From Acidobacteriota bacterium (GTDB taxonomy: Bacteria; Acidobacteriota; Terriglobia; UBA7540): 32,047 nt of DNA. This document shows, one piece after another, positions 1 to 9,771 of this stretch. Numbering within the stretch: position 1 is the first letter of the stretch; each line of letters opens with the position of its first letter. The notes beneath the pieces were generated by a model that saw only the letters and a list, made by a program, of their open reading frames with translations, made no database searches and was not told where the DNA came from. Where the stretch lies: contig PLSX01000173.1 in assembly GCA_003165315.1 (NCBI GenBank), positions 1 to 32,047 on the forward strand. The letters are read 5' to 3'. Position numbers and translations under genes: made by a program.

Positions 1-78
1 CATTATGCATGGCTCGATACGCGGCGCTGCAACGAACCGCCAATACTGCTAGAATGTGCTTTTGCCCGGGAGGCAAGC

Positions 79-909
79 ATGAAGGCCGCAGCGGTCCAAA
101 TGGACATCAAAATTCTTGCCCTGGAATACAACCTCAATCGGATTCTCAGCCGTTTGGAGCAGGCCGCGAAGGCAGGCGCGAAGCTTGTGGTCTTCCCTGA
201 ATGCGCGCTGACCGGCTATTGTTTTGTCAGCCGGGAAGAAGCTGCCCCGGTGGCGGAGGAAGTTCCAGGCCCCTCCACCGAAGCAATTCTGGCTGCGGCG
301 CGAACGCTCGATTGCACCGTGGTGGTGGGCTTGTTGGAGCGTGAAGGCGACCAGATCTTCAACTCTGCCGCAGTCGTGACGCCACAGGGCATCCTGGGAA
401 CCTATCGGAAACTGCATCTTCCCTGCCTCGGCATTGACTGGCACACTGCGCTTGGAGACAAGTCATTCCCCGTATTCTCAACACCACAAGGGAAAATAGG
501 GATTAGCATTTGCTACGATTGCAGCTTCCCTGAAACCGGCCGCATCCTGAAGTTGAATGGGGCGCAAATTCTCGCCATCCCCACCAACTGGCCCCTCGGG
601 TCTGACACCTGGCAGCACACACCGCCAGTGCGGGCAACAGAGAATCACATCTACGTGATTGCCTGCGACCGTGTGGGTGAAGAGCGCGGCTTTCGCTTTG
701 CCGGGCATTCACAAATTGTGGATTGCACCGGCGCTGTACTTGCCGAAGCGGGCGAGACAGAGGAAACGATTCTCTACGCGGAAATTGACCCGGCGATGGC
801 CGACCGCAACCGCGTCATTCGGCAAGCGGGGGTTTGGGAATTTGACCGCATTGCCAACCGGCGCCCGGAAATCTACGGCACCCTTACGGGATCGCCTGAT
901 GTGCCTTAA
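79..909 (+). CDS. Carbon-nitrogen hydrolase (nitrilase superfamily amidase)
   Basis: This 276-residue protein is a cytoplasmic amidohydrolase of the nitrilase superfamily, which hydrolyses C-N bonds of amides or N-carbamoyl compounds through a Glu-Lys-Cys triad. All three residues are visible: Glu41 in FPECALTGY, Lys111 in YRKLHLP and Cys145 in ISICYDCSFPE. Length is normal for a single-domain member. The ATG at 79 follows a GGGAGG box at 68-73 with 5-base spacing. The gene ends 126 bases before a glycosyltransferase on the same strand and converges with the large minus-strand glycan cluster, so no substrate can be deduced from context. Candidate activities include omega-amidase-like or N-carbamoyl amidase. 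Family assignment is firm; the substrate is unknown. Confidence 0.93.
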   Translation: MKAAAVQMDIKILALEYNLNRILSRLEQAAKAGAKLVVFPECALTGYCFVSREEAAPVAEEVPGPSTEAILAAARTLDCTVVVGLLEREGDQIFNSAAVVTPQGILGTYRKLHLPCLGIDWHTALGDKSFPVFSTPQGKIGISICYDCSFPETGRILKLNGAQILAIPTNWPLGSDTWQHTPPVRATENHIYVIACDRVGEERGFRFAGHSQIVDCTGAVLAEAGETEETILYAEIDPAMADRNRVIRQAGVWEFDRIANRRPEIYGTLTGSPDVP

Positions 910-1035
910 CGCGTTTTCGTAACTGACGGGTCTAGTATCCTGAAGTGACGAAAGAGTCCCAAGAAGCGAAGTAAACAGAGGCTTTGCTGAACCCGGAATT
1001 CTGCTGGCCATCGTAAGAAAGGTGACACCCCACAC

Positions 1036-1830
1036 GTGACTGAAAACCCCACCCCAAAGATCTCCGTGGTCATCCCGGTGTACAACGAAATGGCCACCAT
1101 CGAGCAGATTCTCCTGCGCGTTCAGGAAGTGGATCTCGACAAGGAGATCGTCATTGTTGACGACGGTTCCAGGGACGGGACTCGCGATTTTCTGCAAGCT
1201 CTGGCTGAGTCCGCCAAATCTGATCCAGCGCAATTCAAGTTACCCCGATGTGGAGAGACCCTGAGCACTGGCAGGATTCGTGTCTTTTTCCAGGACAAGA
1301 ACCAGGGAAAAGGGGCAGCTCTGCGGCGCGGATTCGAGGAGTCAAGGGGCGAAATCGTGATTATCCAGGATGCGGACTTGGAATATGATCCCAGTGATTA
1401 CCATCGCCTGGTCACGCCCATTCTGAGCGGACATGCGGATGTCGTCTATGGATCGCGATTCCTTGGCGGCCCCCACCGTGTCCATCTCTTCTGGCACTAC
1501 GTCGGCAATAAGTTTCTGACAATGCTTTCCGACATGGTGACCAACCTGAATCTCTCCGACGTGTGGACCTGTTACAAAGCCTTTCGGAGAGATGTCCTGC
1601 AAGGTCTTGACCTCAAAGAGGATCGATTTGGATTTGAGCAGGAGATCACCATCAAAATTGCGCAAGGAGGCTGGCCCGTCTATGAAACGCCTATTTCCTA
1701 CTACGGGCGCTCCTACGCGGAGGGTAAGAAAATCACCTGGAGAGACGGGGTCCGCGCGCTTTGGTGCATCCTGCGTTATGGATTTTTCTCCAGCCCCACC
1801 CGGGTTGCCCGCCCGACTGACGTAAGGTAG
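1036..1830 (+). CDS. Family 2 glycosyltransferase, DPM1/polyprenyl-phosphate type
   Basis: This 264-residue GT-A fold enzyme resembles dolichyl-phosphate mannose synthase and bacterial polyprenyl-phosphate glycosyltransferases, which load a sugar onto a lipid phosphate at the inner face of the membrane. Seen directly: the N-terminal nucleotide-sugar motif VVIPVYNE (residues 11-18), VDDGSRDGT (41-49), the metal-binding DAD at 112-114 in QDADLEYDP, and an EQEITIKIAQGGW acceptor region. There is no C-terminal membrane domain, so it is the soluble DPM1-like form. The start is GTG at 1036; an AAGGTGA-like box lies upstream at loose spacing. It converges with the glycan cluster (75 bases between stop codons) and may supply it with a lipid-linked sugar; that link is inferred. 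Confidence 0.9.
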   Translation: MTENPTPKISVVIPVYNEMATIEQILLRVQEVDLDKEIVIVDDGSRDGTRDFLQALAESAKSDPAQFKLPRCGETLSTGRIRVFFQDKNQGKGAALRRGFEESRGEIVIIQDADLEYDPSDYHRLVTPILSGHADVVYGSRFLGGPHRVHLFWHYVGNKFLTMLSDMVTNLNLSDVWTCYKAFRRDVLQGLDLKEDRFGFEQEITIKIAQGGWPVYETPISYYGRSYAEGKKITWRDGVRALWCILRYGFFSSPTRVARPTDVR

Positions 1831-1905
1831 GAAATCTGATGCCAACAAGAAGGCAGATGCCTACAGGGCTTGGAGGTCCCATCAGGTCTTTCAAGCCTGG
1901 AGAAA

Positions 1906-3372
1906 TCATCGGCGATGAGGAAGGCCATCCAGGGTGGGAGGGAGTATTCCTTCCGGTTCGGGAGTTACTTTCCTCCAACCCAAGCGTCTTCCGTACATCA
2001 ACTTCTTCCCCTTCTCCTTCGCCAGGATAGCCGAGGCTTGACGAACCTGCTGGTGAAGCACCAGGACGTAGATGATGATGGGAGCGCTCAAAAGCCAGGC
2101 CGCGGAAAAGTAGGCGAACGTGGACTCGGCAATGGAAGAGACGATAACGAAGACAAATATTCCGGGGATTTCAGCAGGAATCAGACTCTTATTACGAAGG
2201 GGATGAAGGAAGAAGTATCGGGCAATCAAATAACCAATAATGGCCAGTCCCAGGAAGAGAGCGCATCCGCCGATGAAGCCAGACTGTACCAAGGCAGAGA
2301 GGAATGCGTTGTGCATGTGCTGAAGGCGCAAGTAGATTCGATCCGCTTGAAAGCCCAGCCCGACCCATGGTGACTTGTTGATAAGTTCCAGCCCCTGTTG
2401 CCAGGTATCGGTTCGGCCGGTCATGGTAATGTCAAGATGCCCCGTCCGCGTGAAGTACTCGAAAAAGGCGGAATAGAATCCCCTTAAGCCCAGGAGAATT
2501 GCAACGCCAATCCCGGCGATAAAGTAAATAACGCGTTTGCTTTTGTCGGCGTACATCACCAGGAAAGCGCTGACGATAAACGAGAAGACTTCCGTGCGGC
2601 CGTTGGATAGGATCAACGCATAGGTTGCGATGACAAAAATCGCACCCCAGATGATTCGATGACTGCGGGTGCCGGTTCGCAATTTTGCCAGGCCCGCGAG
2701 TGCGGCGATGGCGGCGTAACGGCCAAATCCGGTATTCCGAGCGCCCGCCATGCCCATGATCATTCCACCACCATTGTAGCTGTGGCGAACCACCGTCTCG
2801 GAGTAGACATCTCCCTCGCCCGCTCCTGGCCCCCCAAGGAACGGAAGCGCGCCCAACAGTGTAAAAGTCAGCGCCGTTGAGACAATCCAGTTGAAGACGA
2901 GGAGCTTGGAGAGGTCAGGAAGGGCATCGTCCACAGAGGCTATTGCCAGCATTACCAATACAATGGATAGGTAATTTGCACCCCAATATACGGAGTCAAT
3001 GGGATCGATGGAGAGAACGAAGGAAGAGACCAGGCCAATAACGGCATAAAGCAGGAACAATCCCAGCGGCCCCATGATCCAGCGCATGGCGCGGTTGGCA
3101 CGGGCAAGCACCACCAGGAAAGCAATCCATCCCGCCAAAATTGGGAAAAATGCCCTAACTCCATGGATGAGATCCGTCGTATTAAGTGGAAAACCTGGAC
3201 TTCTCACATAAGCATTGCTCGTATTATATCCAGCCCAGAGCATGGCCCAAAGGCCCAGGGCCAAAAGGGTGTTCTTGCGGGCGCCTCGATAAAGACCGGG
3301 ATCGGGAATGGACGGGGCGGTCCCCCGAAGGCCCATACGCTGGTCTCGTTTTCTTACAATCATCCGGTCCAT
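1906..3372 (-). CDS. O-antigen ligase / Wzy-type polymerase-like membrane protein
   Basis: This polytopic inner-membrane protein (about 488 residues from the chosen start) has roughly ten or more hydrophobic segments. A long periplasmic loop holds TGRTDTWQQGLELI and QHMHNAFLSALVQSGFIGG, the pattern of the Wzy_C/O-antigen ligase family, which transfers or polymerises undecaprenyl-linked glycans in the periplasm. The frame stays open to 3483, but that would overlap the upstream acyltransferase by 53 bases. The ATG at 3372 has an AGGA box five bases upstream and clears the overlap, so it is preferred. It is the last gene of the minus-strand cluster. Ligase and polymerase cannot be told apart from sequence alone. 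Confidence 0.85.
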   Translation of the reverse strand: MDRMIVRKRDQRMGLRGTAPSIPDPGLYRGARKNTLLALGLWAMLWAGYNTSNAYVRSPGFPLNTTDLIHGVRAFFPILAGWIAFLVVLARANRAMRWIMGPLGLFLLYAVIGLVSSFVLSIDPIDSVYWGANYLSIVLVMLAIASVDDALPDLSKLLVFNWIVSTALTFTLLGALPFLGGPGAGEGDVYSETVVRHSYNGGGMIMGMAGARNTGFGRYAAIAALAGLAKLRTGTRSHRIIWGAIFVIATYALILSNGRTEVFSFIVSAFLVMYADKSKRVIYFIAGIGVAILLGLRGFYSAFFEYFTRTGHLDITMTGRTDTWQQGLELINKSPWVGLGFQADRIYLRLQHMHNAFLSALVQSGFIGGCALFLGLAIIGYLIARYFFLHPLRNKSLIPAEIPGIFVFVIVSSIAESTFAYFSAAWLLSAPIIIYVLVLHQQVRQASAILAKEKGKKLMYGRRLGWRKVTPEPEGILPPTLDGLPHRR

Positions 3373-3430
3373 CTGATCCTCATGGGAGAATTCATTGAGA
3401 GCCTTCCCGGCCGTTCCCAACAGCACCCGG

Positions 3431-4525
3431 TCAACGTGGAAGCGCAGCAAGATCCCTGTGGCCGAGGCTCGGTGGAGGCGCAAGCCTATACCCCAATCTT
3501 ATCATTGGCTTTTCGATTCCATAAAAGCTAAGTGCAGCCATGCCAAACAAGGCCAGGAATTGCAACAAGTATGAAGGAAGAAACTTTTGAAACGCAAACA
3601 ATTGCTGCCAAATGTAGAGACTGTAGGAAAGTCTTCCAATCCAGCGGAGTATCGGTATTTCCAATAAGCGCCCGAGCCAGGTTTTCGGATTTAAGATCGT
3701 CGCAACGATTAGGATGGGCATCAGTGTGGACTGGATGGTTCTGCCACCGGGAGTGTATGTACGTCCCCCGCTGACCAGTATAATCAAGATGACGGCAGCA
3801 ATCACCCCCACGGAGAGATACTTCGCCAACCACTTTCTCAATTGGGAAGATTCAAGAGCGAGGGCAAAGAAGCAGCCGACCAGTAAACCGTCAAAGCACA
3901 TATCGGACCGCGACCAGTCACCCTGCCCGACACTGGCTCCCCAAATATGATTCGATGCGATCCAACGCCAGATCCAAATGGCAAAAATGAGAAATGACGC
4001 TGTGTATTTTGCCCGATAGATACCGAATAAGACCAAAAGGGCGGGCCAGATCAGGTAAAACTGTTCCTCGACGGAGAGTGTCCAATAGTGGATATCCAGA
4101 ACCGTTCCCCCACCCACCGGCATGTAGTTCCGGAAGAAGCAGACTGCGGAAAGCCAGTATTTCCATTGGAAAGGGACAAGGCCCGCGACACCCAGCAAGG
4201 CAATGACCAGCAGGTAAGTCATCGCGGGAGGCAGAATCCTACACACTCTTCGTACGTAAAAACGCTTGAGACTGATTCTTCCGGAGAAGTTCCGCTCCTC
4301 AATCAGGCGCGACGTAATTAGGAAGCCGCTGATGGAAAAAAAAAGCTGAACGCCTTTGACCCCACTTCCGATCAAGACATAGTGAACCCAATGAGGCGCA
4401 TTTTGCACAAGACTTGCCGAATAGGCAAAATGGGAAACGATCACCGCCATCACCGCGCAGGCCCGCCATCCATCGAGGGTAGGAAGATATCCTACTGACT
4501 TCACAACAGCTTCTGGCTTCGTCAT
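3431..4525 (-). CDS. Acyltransferase family 3 (surface glycan O-acyltransferase)
   Basis: This 364-residue integral membrane acyltransferase of the AT3/OafA family probably adds an acetyl or other acyl group to a sugar hydroxyl on the lipid-linked or surface glycan. Motifs: LPTLDGWRACAVMAVIVSHF near the N-terminus (the family R and H), GVKGVQLFFSISGFLIT, the arginine-rich KRFYVRRVCRILPP, and TLSVEEQFYLIWP. About ten hydrophobic segments follow. There is no extra periplasmic SGNH domain, so it is the short form. The ATG at 4525 has no strong ribosome-binding site. It lies 145 bases downstream of a GT4 gene and 58 bases upstream of the ligase-like gene. It is the second such enzyme in the cluster. 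Confidence 0.92.
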   Translation of the reverse strand: MTKPEAVVKSVGYLPTLDGWRACAVMAVIVSHFAYSASLVQNAPHWVHYVLIGSGVKGVQLFFSISGFLITSRLIEERNFSGRISLKRFYVRRVCRILPPAMTYLLVIALLGVAGLVPFQWKYWLSAVCFFRNYMPVGGGTVLDIHYWTLSVEEQFYLIWPALLVLFGIYRAKYTASFLIFAIWIWRWIASNHIWGASVGQGDWSRSDMCFDGLLVGCFFALALESSQLRKWLAKYLSVGVIAAVILIILVSGGRTYTPGGRTIQSTLMPILIVATILNPKTWLGRLLEIPILRWIGRLSYSLYIWQQLFAFQKFLPSYLLQFLALFGMAALSFYGIEKPMIRLGYRLAPPPSLGHRDLAALPR

Positions 4526-4669
4526 AGCTCAGGCGCGACGGTGGCCTCCAGCCCTTCACAAGTTGATTCCATTTCTCGTCGCAATTCATTATAGCAGCCA
4601 GGATTTGATGAGTGGCGAGCCCGCACCGTGGTGTCCCGCCCACAATCAATGGCCGTCTTGCATGTGCAT

Positions 4670-6055
4670 TCAAGAGCCCTTTACAAAGGACCCACCCCTA
4701 TCGCTAGCGCTTTCCTTCAAGGCGTCCCGGAGATTGACTCTGAGAACGCTTTCGTAGATTCCCAGCAAACGATCGCCGAGTTTGTCTAAAACGTAGGCAT
4801 CTTCCACGCGTTGGCGTGCGGCCTTTCCCATCCGAGCCAGGAGCCCTCGATCCTGGTATAAGCGCTCGAGGGCGTCGGCAATTCCCTGTGCCGTCTGACC
4901 GGGAGTCTGGGGGGTGATTTTGATCCCACAACTCTCCGTGACATGCAATCCCGGACCGGCAAGGTCCATGCAAATCACCGGCTTGCCCGCAGCCATGGCT
5001 TCCACTACCACGGCACCACCGCCATCTCTGAGACTGGGGAATAGAAACACGTCCGAGGTCCGCATTACCACCAGAAGTTCCGAACGCGGCATCCACTTTT
5101 TCAAGAAGACGCAATTTCCAATGCCAAGTTCCTGAATCAATGCCTCCAAGCGGGGGCGCTCCGGCCCATCCCCCACCAGGGAAAATCTTACATCCGAATG
5201 GCGCCGGGCGAAGAGGGCAAAGCCACGGATGCCCAACGCCACACCCTTGAGGCCCAGAAGCTTTCCGGCGTAAAGGACGTCGAATAGCCGTTGAGATGAT
5301 GGCTGCGCATCATGAGCAGATCCCGAACACTGGCTTTGGCTTTTGTTTTCGCCCCCAATAATGGCCAAATCGTCGGCGGAAATCCCGTTTACGGGAAACA
5401 ATTGCACTTTGTGGCGCAAAGATTTGGGGACGGCGTCGGCTGCCTCGCGGTTGCAAAGCAGGATGACGCCGGCGCGCCGCTGACTCCGAAGATAGAAAGG
5501 ATCCTTCCTTAAGATCCATTGTCCGAAACTGCGAAATCGCTCCCAAAATCTCGCCCCGGCTGAATACTCCCGCAGGAAACCCTCGGGGGTACGATGCGCT
5601 CCGCCACCCGGCCCGCGCAGGTACGGAACCGGCAGCAATGCGCCGATATAACTCGCCATCCAGTCGTTGGCAAAAGTAATGTGGTGGAAGGCGTCGAACT
5701 TCACTTGCCTATGAAGGTTGCGGGCGGCAAAGTAAGCCCTTATTTGCCAAAAGTAAGCGTAGAGTTGAACGCCCCCCGGAAACCGAAGCAAGGGGGCCAT
5801 CCAACCCGGCAAATCCACAAAGCAAAATTTGACGTTGGCAACCGGCCGGCGTTTTAGCTCCGCTTCAATTCCCTGACGGTTGGAGGTCGCAGTAAGAACC
5901 CAGACATCATGAAAGCGAGCAAGCTGCCCCGTAAGATTCCAACCCAGCGTCGCCTCACCCCCACTGATTGGGGAACCCGATTCCAATAGGCATGCATAGG
6001 CACAGGCTAAAACCCGGAGCTTCCGCGGATGATTTAATTCAAAATTAAGACTCAT
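4670..6055 (-). CDS. Family 4 glycosyltransferase
   Basis: This 461-residue GT-B fold retaining glycosyltransferase (GT4) is a cytoplasmic or membrane-peripheral enzyme. The N-terminal half has the SGGEATLGWNL acceptor-side glycine motif (residues ~31-41). The C-terminal Rossmann half shows YAGKLLGLKGV, FSLVGDGPERPRLEALI, and the donor-binding segment FLFPSLRDGGGAVVVEAMAAGKPVI, a variant of the family E-x7-E motif in which the first Glu is not in its usual place. The ATG at 6055 overlaps the stop of the preceding GT2 gene in an ATGA arrangement, with AAGGG just upstream, indicating translational coupling. Donor and acceptor sugars are unknown. Confidence 0.9.
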   Translation of the reverse strand: MSLNFELNHPRKLRVLACAYACLLESGSPISGGEATLGWNLTGQLARFHDVWVLTATSNRQGIEAELKRRPVANVKFCFVDLPGWMAPLLRFPGGVQLYAYFWQIRAYFAARNLHRQVKFDAFHHITFANDWMASYIGALLPVPYLRGPGGGAHRTPEGFLREYSAGARFWERFRSFGQWILRKDPFYLRSQRRAGVILLCNREAADAVPKSLRHKVQLFPVNGISADDLAIIGGENKSQSQCSGSAHDAQPSSQRLFDVLYAGKLLGLKGVALGIRGFALFARRHSDVRFSLVGDGPERPRLEALIQELGIGNCVFLKKWMPRSELLVVMRTSDVFLFPSLRDGGGAVVVEAMAAGKPVICMDLAGPGLHVTESCGIKITPQTPGQTAQGIADALERLYQDRGLLARMGKAARQRVEDAYVLDKLGDRLLGIYESVLRVNLRDALKESASDRGGSFVKGS

Positions 6056-7002
6056 AACCCTTGATAGGCACCTGCCGGCTTCCCTTCAAACTCTTGCAAT
6101 TTACCGACTGAACTTGCGGGAGCAACATCTGCCAGCAATCCATCCTTCAGGCCTCTCAGCTCTGCCGCGATGCTTTCTGCGTCGTGCGCGCGCGCCAGCC
6201 GGAAGATTCGCCATAGCGACCGCAGGGGAAGCAGCAGGAGGACACAAGCAAATTGCAGAAGGCTTGCGTATCTCCGCAGAGTCCACAAATGATTGCGCGT
6301 CAGGTAGTAGCGCATCATGGCCGGCCGTTTCTTCCCTGTAACGGACACATCATGCCAAAGCTTGGCCGTGGGGCAGAGAACGATGCGGAAACCCGCGCGC
6401 CGGGATCGAATAGACCACTCCACATCCTCAACATAAGAAAAGTAGCCGTGGTCAAATCCACCCACGCACTCCACAATTCCCTTTGGCATCAACATGCAGC
6501 ATCCCGAGGCATATTCAACCTCCGGGGCTGTATCAAACTGGCTATCATCGATCAGGTTAAAGGCGGGATTGGAAAACAAGCCGGTCCAAAAATTAATGCG
6601 CCCTCGCGCAAACCAATAGCGGGTCGGATCGCTGCCAAGGTAGATCTTGGGGATGGTAACCGCCTGGTCCTGAAGCTTTGTCGCCGCTTCAACCAGCCTG
6701 GAAATCATGGCGGGGTCTGCCCACACATCATTATTGAGCATCAGAAGGTAATCGGCGCCATGGGCCAGACCCCATGCAATCCCCTGGTTGCTGCCGCCTG
6801 ACCAGCCAAGATTGACAGCATTACGAATGACACCAACATCCGGATATGCCTTGACGATGGCCTCTATAGAGCCATCCGTGGACCCATTATCGACGATCAC
6901 GCAGGACAGTGCCGGGTAATCGGATTTTCGCAAATCCTCAAGGCAACGCAGGGTGAGATCGCGGCCGTTCCAATTCAGGATGACAACGCAAACCTTTTTC
7001 AT
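6052..7002 (-). CDS. Family 2 glycosyltransferase, rhamnosyltransferase-like
   Basis: This GT-A enzyme is about 316 residues long, of the class often labelled rhamnosyltransferase (WbbL-like). Seen: VVILNWNGRDLTLRCLEDL at the N-terminus, VDNGSTDGS, NLGWSGGSNQGI, the metal motif LMLNNDVWADP, ASGCCMLMPKGIVECVGGFD and the YFSYVEDVEWSIRSRRAGF acceptor/catalytic segment. A hydrophobic stretch near residue 240 may anchor it to the membrane. The ATG at 7002 gives the typical family N-terminus; an in-frame GTG at 7014 is the alternative, and neither has a convincing ribosome-binding site. Its stop overlaps the start of the next GT4 gene. The sugar specificity is not predictable here. Confidence 0.9.
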   Translation of the reverse strand: MKKVCVVILNWNGRDLTLRCLEDLRKSDYPALSCVIVDNGSTDGSIEAIVKAYPDVGVIRNAVNLGWSGGSNQGIAWGLAHGADYLLMLNNDVWADPAMISRLVEAATKLQDQAVTIPKIYLGSDPTRYWFARGRINFWTGLFSNPAFNLIDDSQFDTAPEVEYASGCCMLMPKGIVECVGGFDHGYFSYVEDVEWSIRSRRAGFRIVLCPTAKLWHDVSVTGKKRPAMMRYYLTRNHLWTLRRYASLLQFACVLLLLPLRSLWRIFRLARAHDAESIAAELRGLKDGLLADVAPASSVGKLQEFEGKPAGAYQGL

Positions 7003-7102
7003 AACTTCCGTCACGATTCCAAGCCAGCCATTTCGCCAAGGGTAAGGGTGCGCTGGAAAAGGCTCCTTCGCAGCCTTCTATCTTTTGGCTTCTGACCCTT
7101 GC

Positions 7103-8332
7103 CTACGTTTTTTTCGCTCCAGCCTGCATCCGCACCAACTCACACAACTCTGGATTGAGATCGCCCACAATCTTCTTCCAGGAATATTCCCGCTCAATGA
7201 CCGCTCGTGCCCTTGCGGCAAGAGTTCGGCGCATTTCTTCATTGCCGAGCAGGTAGACAATCTTTCTGGCAAATTCTTCGGCGGAATTAACGATCAAAAC
7301 GTGCTCGCCGTCTTTCACCTCAATTCCCTGGCAACCAATAGGGGTGGAAACCACCGGCGCCCCACTCGCCATGGCTTCCAGGACTTTAAGCTTCGTCCCT
7401 TCCCCGTAGCGATAGGGCGCCACGGTAACGGCTGCCCGAGCGTAATACGGACGGACGTCGGGCACGGTCCCGGTCACGTGGATTCCAGGAGTCTCGGCAA
7501 GCTGCTGGATTTCCTGATTGGGGTTGCTTCCCACGATCCAAAACTCCGCATGAGGAACCTCTTTGTTGACGAGAGGAAATACTGTGCGGGCAAACCAGAT
7601 CGCGGCTTCACTGTTTCTATAAACGCCATACCCCCCACAAAGCACAATGGAGTGGCTCTCCTTACTTTCGGGAGGGCTGGGAACGAAGTAGTCGGTATCA
7701 ACACCGTTGGGTACGGTCCACAGCTTGACGTTAGGAGGGATAAAGCTCCGCGCAAATTCAGTTTCGCGGTTGGATGCACAGAGCATTGCCGCGATTCGCC
7801 CACCTACCGTCTTCTGGAACCCATGCATCTTGATGAGGTTTAATAGGGCAAAAGCGCGTTTGTGAATCCCTCCCTGACGCAGGTACTGGCGCCACAAAAG
7901 GCCTTCCGACTCATGCTCATCCAGCACAATAGGAGTACGCAGGGCAAATTCAGGTGGCACGGCATGAGCCATGAAGGCAAAGTTCGCAAAGATCATGTCG
8001 AAGGATTCCCCTTCCAGAATCGATCGTATGTTCTCGCGAAGCACTCGGCCGCCAAATTTTGCCGCCGTGTAAGGTTGGGGTGAGAGCGCAGAAGTTAAAG
8101 CAGCAACAACCGGCTGCCGCCGCTTTGCGCTCGATGATCGCGGATAGAACCGCACTTCCCGGCAGAGAATTCTAACGGGATGATCGTCAGGCAGCGGAGG
8201 CCCCTCCGAACCGGCAAGCAGGACAATCTCATGCCCATGGCGCGAAAGCTCTTGAAGAATGCCGTATATTCGCACCAGATTGCCGCCGTAAAGCGGCCAG
8301 GGAATGAGCGGGGACAGGACGAGGATTTTCAT
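7103..8332 (-). CDS. Family 4 glycosyltransferase, TIGR03087-like
   Basis: This 409-residue GT-B glycosyltransferase has an N-terminus (MKILVLSPLIPWPLYGGNL) and central organisation resembling the glycosyltransferases found in PEP-CTERM/EpsH-type exopolysaccharide loci (TIGR03087-like; resemblance judged by eye). The C-terminal nucleotide-binding half carries FWIVGSNP, HVTGTVPDVRPYYARAAVTVAPYRYGEGTKLKVLEAMASGAPVVSTPIG, where the Glu-rich GEGTKLKVLEAM corresponds to the donor-binding E-x7-E region. It sits between two other glycosyltransferases, 88-90 bases from each. It is expected to act at the cytoplasmic face of the membrane on the growing glycan. Confidence 0.9.
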   Translation of the reverse strand: MKILVLSPLIPWPLYGGNLVRIYGILQELSRHGHEIVLLAGSEGPPLPDDHPVRILCREVRFYPRSSSAKRRQPVVAALTSALSPQPYTAAKFGGRVLRENIRSILEGESFDMIFANFAFMAHAVPPEFALRTPIVLDEHESEGLLWRQYLRQGGIHKRAFALLNLIKMHGFQKTVGGRIAAMLCASNRETEFARSFIPPNVKLWTVPNGVDTDYFVPSPPESKESHSIVLCGGYGVYRNSEAAIWFARTVFPLVNKEVPHAEFWIVGSNPNQEIQQLAETPGIHVTGTVPDVRPYYARAAVTVAPYRYGEGTKLKVLEAMASGAPVVSTPIGCQGIEVKDGEHVLIVNSAEEFARKIVYLLGNEEMRRTLAARARAVIEREYSWKKIVGDLNPELCELVRMQAGAKKT

Positions 8333-8421
8333 GATTCTTCATATGTTTCGCGCTGCCAGCGGACCGAGACACAGAGTTTGAATGCAAAAGATATTTTCTC
8401 TGCGTTACAGTGCCCCTGTGG

Positions 8422-9594
8422 TCAGGCGGCGTTTTTCTCACTCAGAAACTCTTTGACCACCTGATGGATCTGAGCCTGGAAGTTATCCGGTGCAAACCGG
8501 TTGGTGCTCTGCCGCAGATGATTCCGCAGTTTCTCCTGCTCGGCGCTGCTTTTCAGCACGGAATCAATTTTTTCCACCGCATCGGCATCGTCTCGGAAAA
8601 CCAGCGCGGGATGATCGACGATTTCCACCTGTCCGCCTCCGTTGGGAACAAAAACGATGCATCCGGCGTTGACCATCTCACCCACTGCTATGCCAAAGGG
8701 CTCGTTCTCCCGTCCATGGATTCCGTAGCGATGGCCGACTAGCAATTGCTTCTTTCTATCACCGATTGCCCAGCCTTCCAGGAATACCCAGTCTCGATTT
8801 TGATCGGCAAGACTTTTCACCAATGCTCCATAAGGTGAATCGTCAACGCCTCCCAGGATGTGCAAATGGATGTCATGCCCTCTTTGCCGCACGCGCGAAA
8901 GGATCTCAATACTCGCGTCCACCCTCTTTTCCGCGGAGATCCGTCCCAGGCAGACAAAACCGTTATCCCGCTCGGCAAAATCGACAGAAGGAAAGTTCTT
9001 CTCCACCGGTGGGTACAAGGTGACAGACTTTATCCCGAATTTCTCCTGCAACAATTTTGCCGCCCAGTTCGAGTTTGCCAGAGTTAGGTTGCGTTCCATA
9101 CTCCCGGGGCTGCCGCTGAAGACCATTGCGCACAGGTTCAAGTAGACTCGGCGAACCGGCGAACGCCCATACCACCACTGTTTCCAACTGCGAACGCCGG
9201 GATGAAGGGAGAATCTCCATTCCTCTACAAAAGCAAAATCGGCAATCATTTGGATTCCGCGTTCGCCAAAGTCCATGGGGCCGTAGCCACTAATCACGAC
9301 GTCGAAATCCCCCGCCTTGCGCCGCACATAGCGCTGAAAGAAGCTGCTTTTCAAGCCGGCGAATTTCGCGGTGCTTCGAAGCCCCATGGGCAGCGGTGCA
9401 TATTGAATGGAAAAATCTTCCGGCGCCAGACGGGTTCCGTAGTAGGAATTCAGCCCTCCCAAGTCGATTTTTCCTGTGGTGATTAGAGTTACGTCGTAAT
9501 CATTCTTAAGGGCCTGAATGGTCCACAGAACAGGCGACTCCGATCCGCCCAAGCCCATCCCGGGGTGGACAATGGCGACCCGCGCTTTGGGCAT
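8422..9594 (-). CDS. Family 4 glycosyltransferase
   Basis: This GT-B glycosyltransferase is about 390 residues long. The N-terminus reads AIVHPGMGLGGSES, the glycine-rich acceptor loop of GT4 enzymes. The donor half shows GFVCLGRISAEKRVDASIEIL, LHILGGVDDSPYG and HGRENEPFGIAVGEMVNAGCIVFVPNGGG, a clear E-x7-E motif (ENEPFGIAVGE). The ATG at 9594 gives the usual family N-terminus and has purine-rich GGGAG/AAAGGG sequence upstream. The frame also stays open to a TTG at 9636, with no ribosome-binding site. A 177-base gap separates it from the upstream acyltransferase gene, so a separate promoter is possible. Confidence 0.9.
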   Translation of the reverse strand: MPKARVAIVHPGMGLGGSESPVLWTIQALKNDYDVTLITTGKIDLGGLNSYYGTRLAPEDFSIQYAPLPMGLRSTAKFAGLKSSFFQRYVRRKAGDFDVVISGYGPMDFGERGIQMIADFAFVEEWRFSLHPGVRSWKQWWYGRSPVRRVYLNLCAMVFSGSPGSMERNLTLANSNWAAKLLQEKFGIKSVTLYPPVEKNFPSVDFAERDNGFVCLGRISAEKRVDASIEILSRVRQRGHDIHLHILGGVDDSPYGALVKSLADQNRDWVFLEGWAIGDRKKQLLVGHRYGIHGRENEPFGIAVGEMVNAGCIVFVPNGGGQVEIVDHPALVFRDDADAVEKIDSVLKSSAEQEKLRNHLRQSTNRFAPDNFQAQIHQVVKEFLSEKNAA

Positions 9595-9771
9595 TCCCTT
9601 TGGTTCTCCCTTATCTTTCTTGTCTACCAGCTTCAACCGCTGATACCAATATGTTACACCACAAACAAGTCTCCGCGCGGGTTGGGGCTATCGCGAAGGG
9701 GACTCTTTGTTACCTTTTTGGAGTTCTTTCGAGGCCTTCCCGACAACTCCACGACACCTGCACGGTGGCGG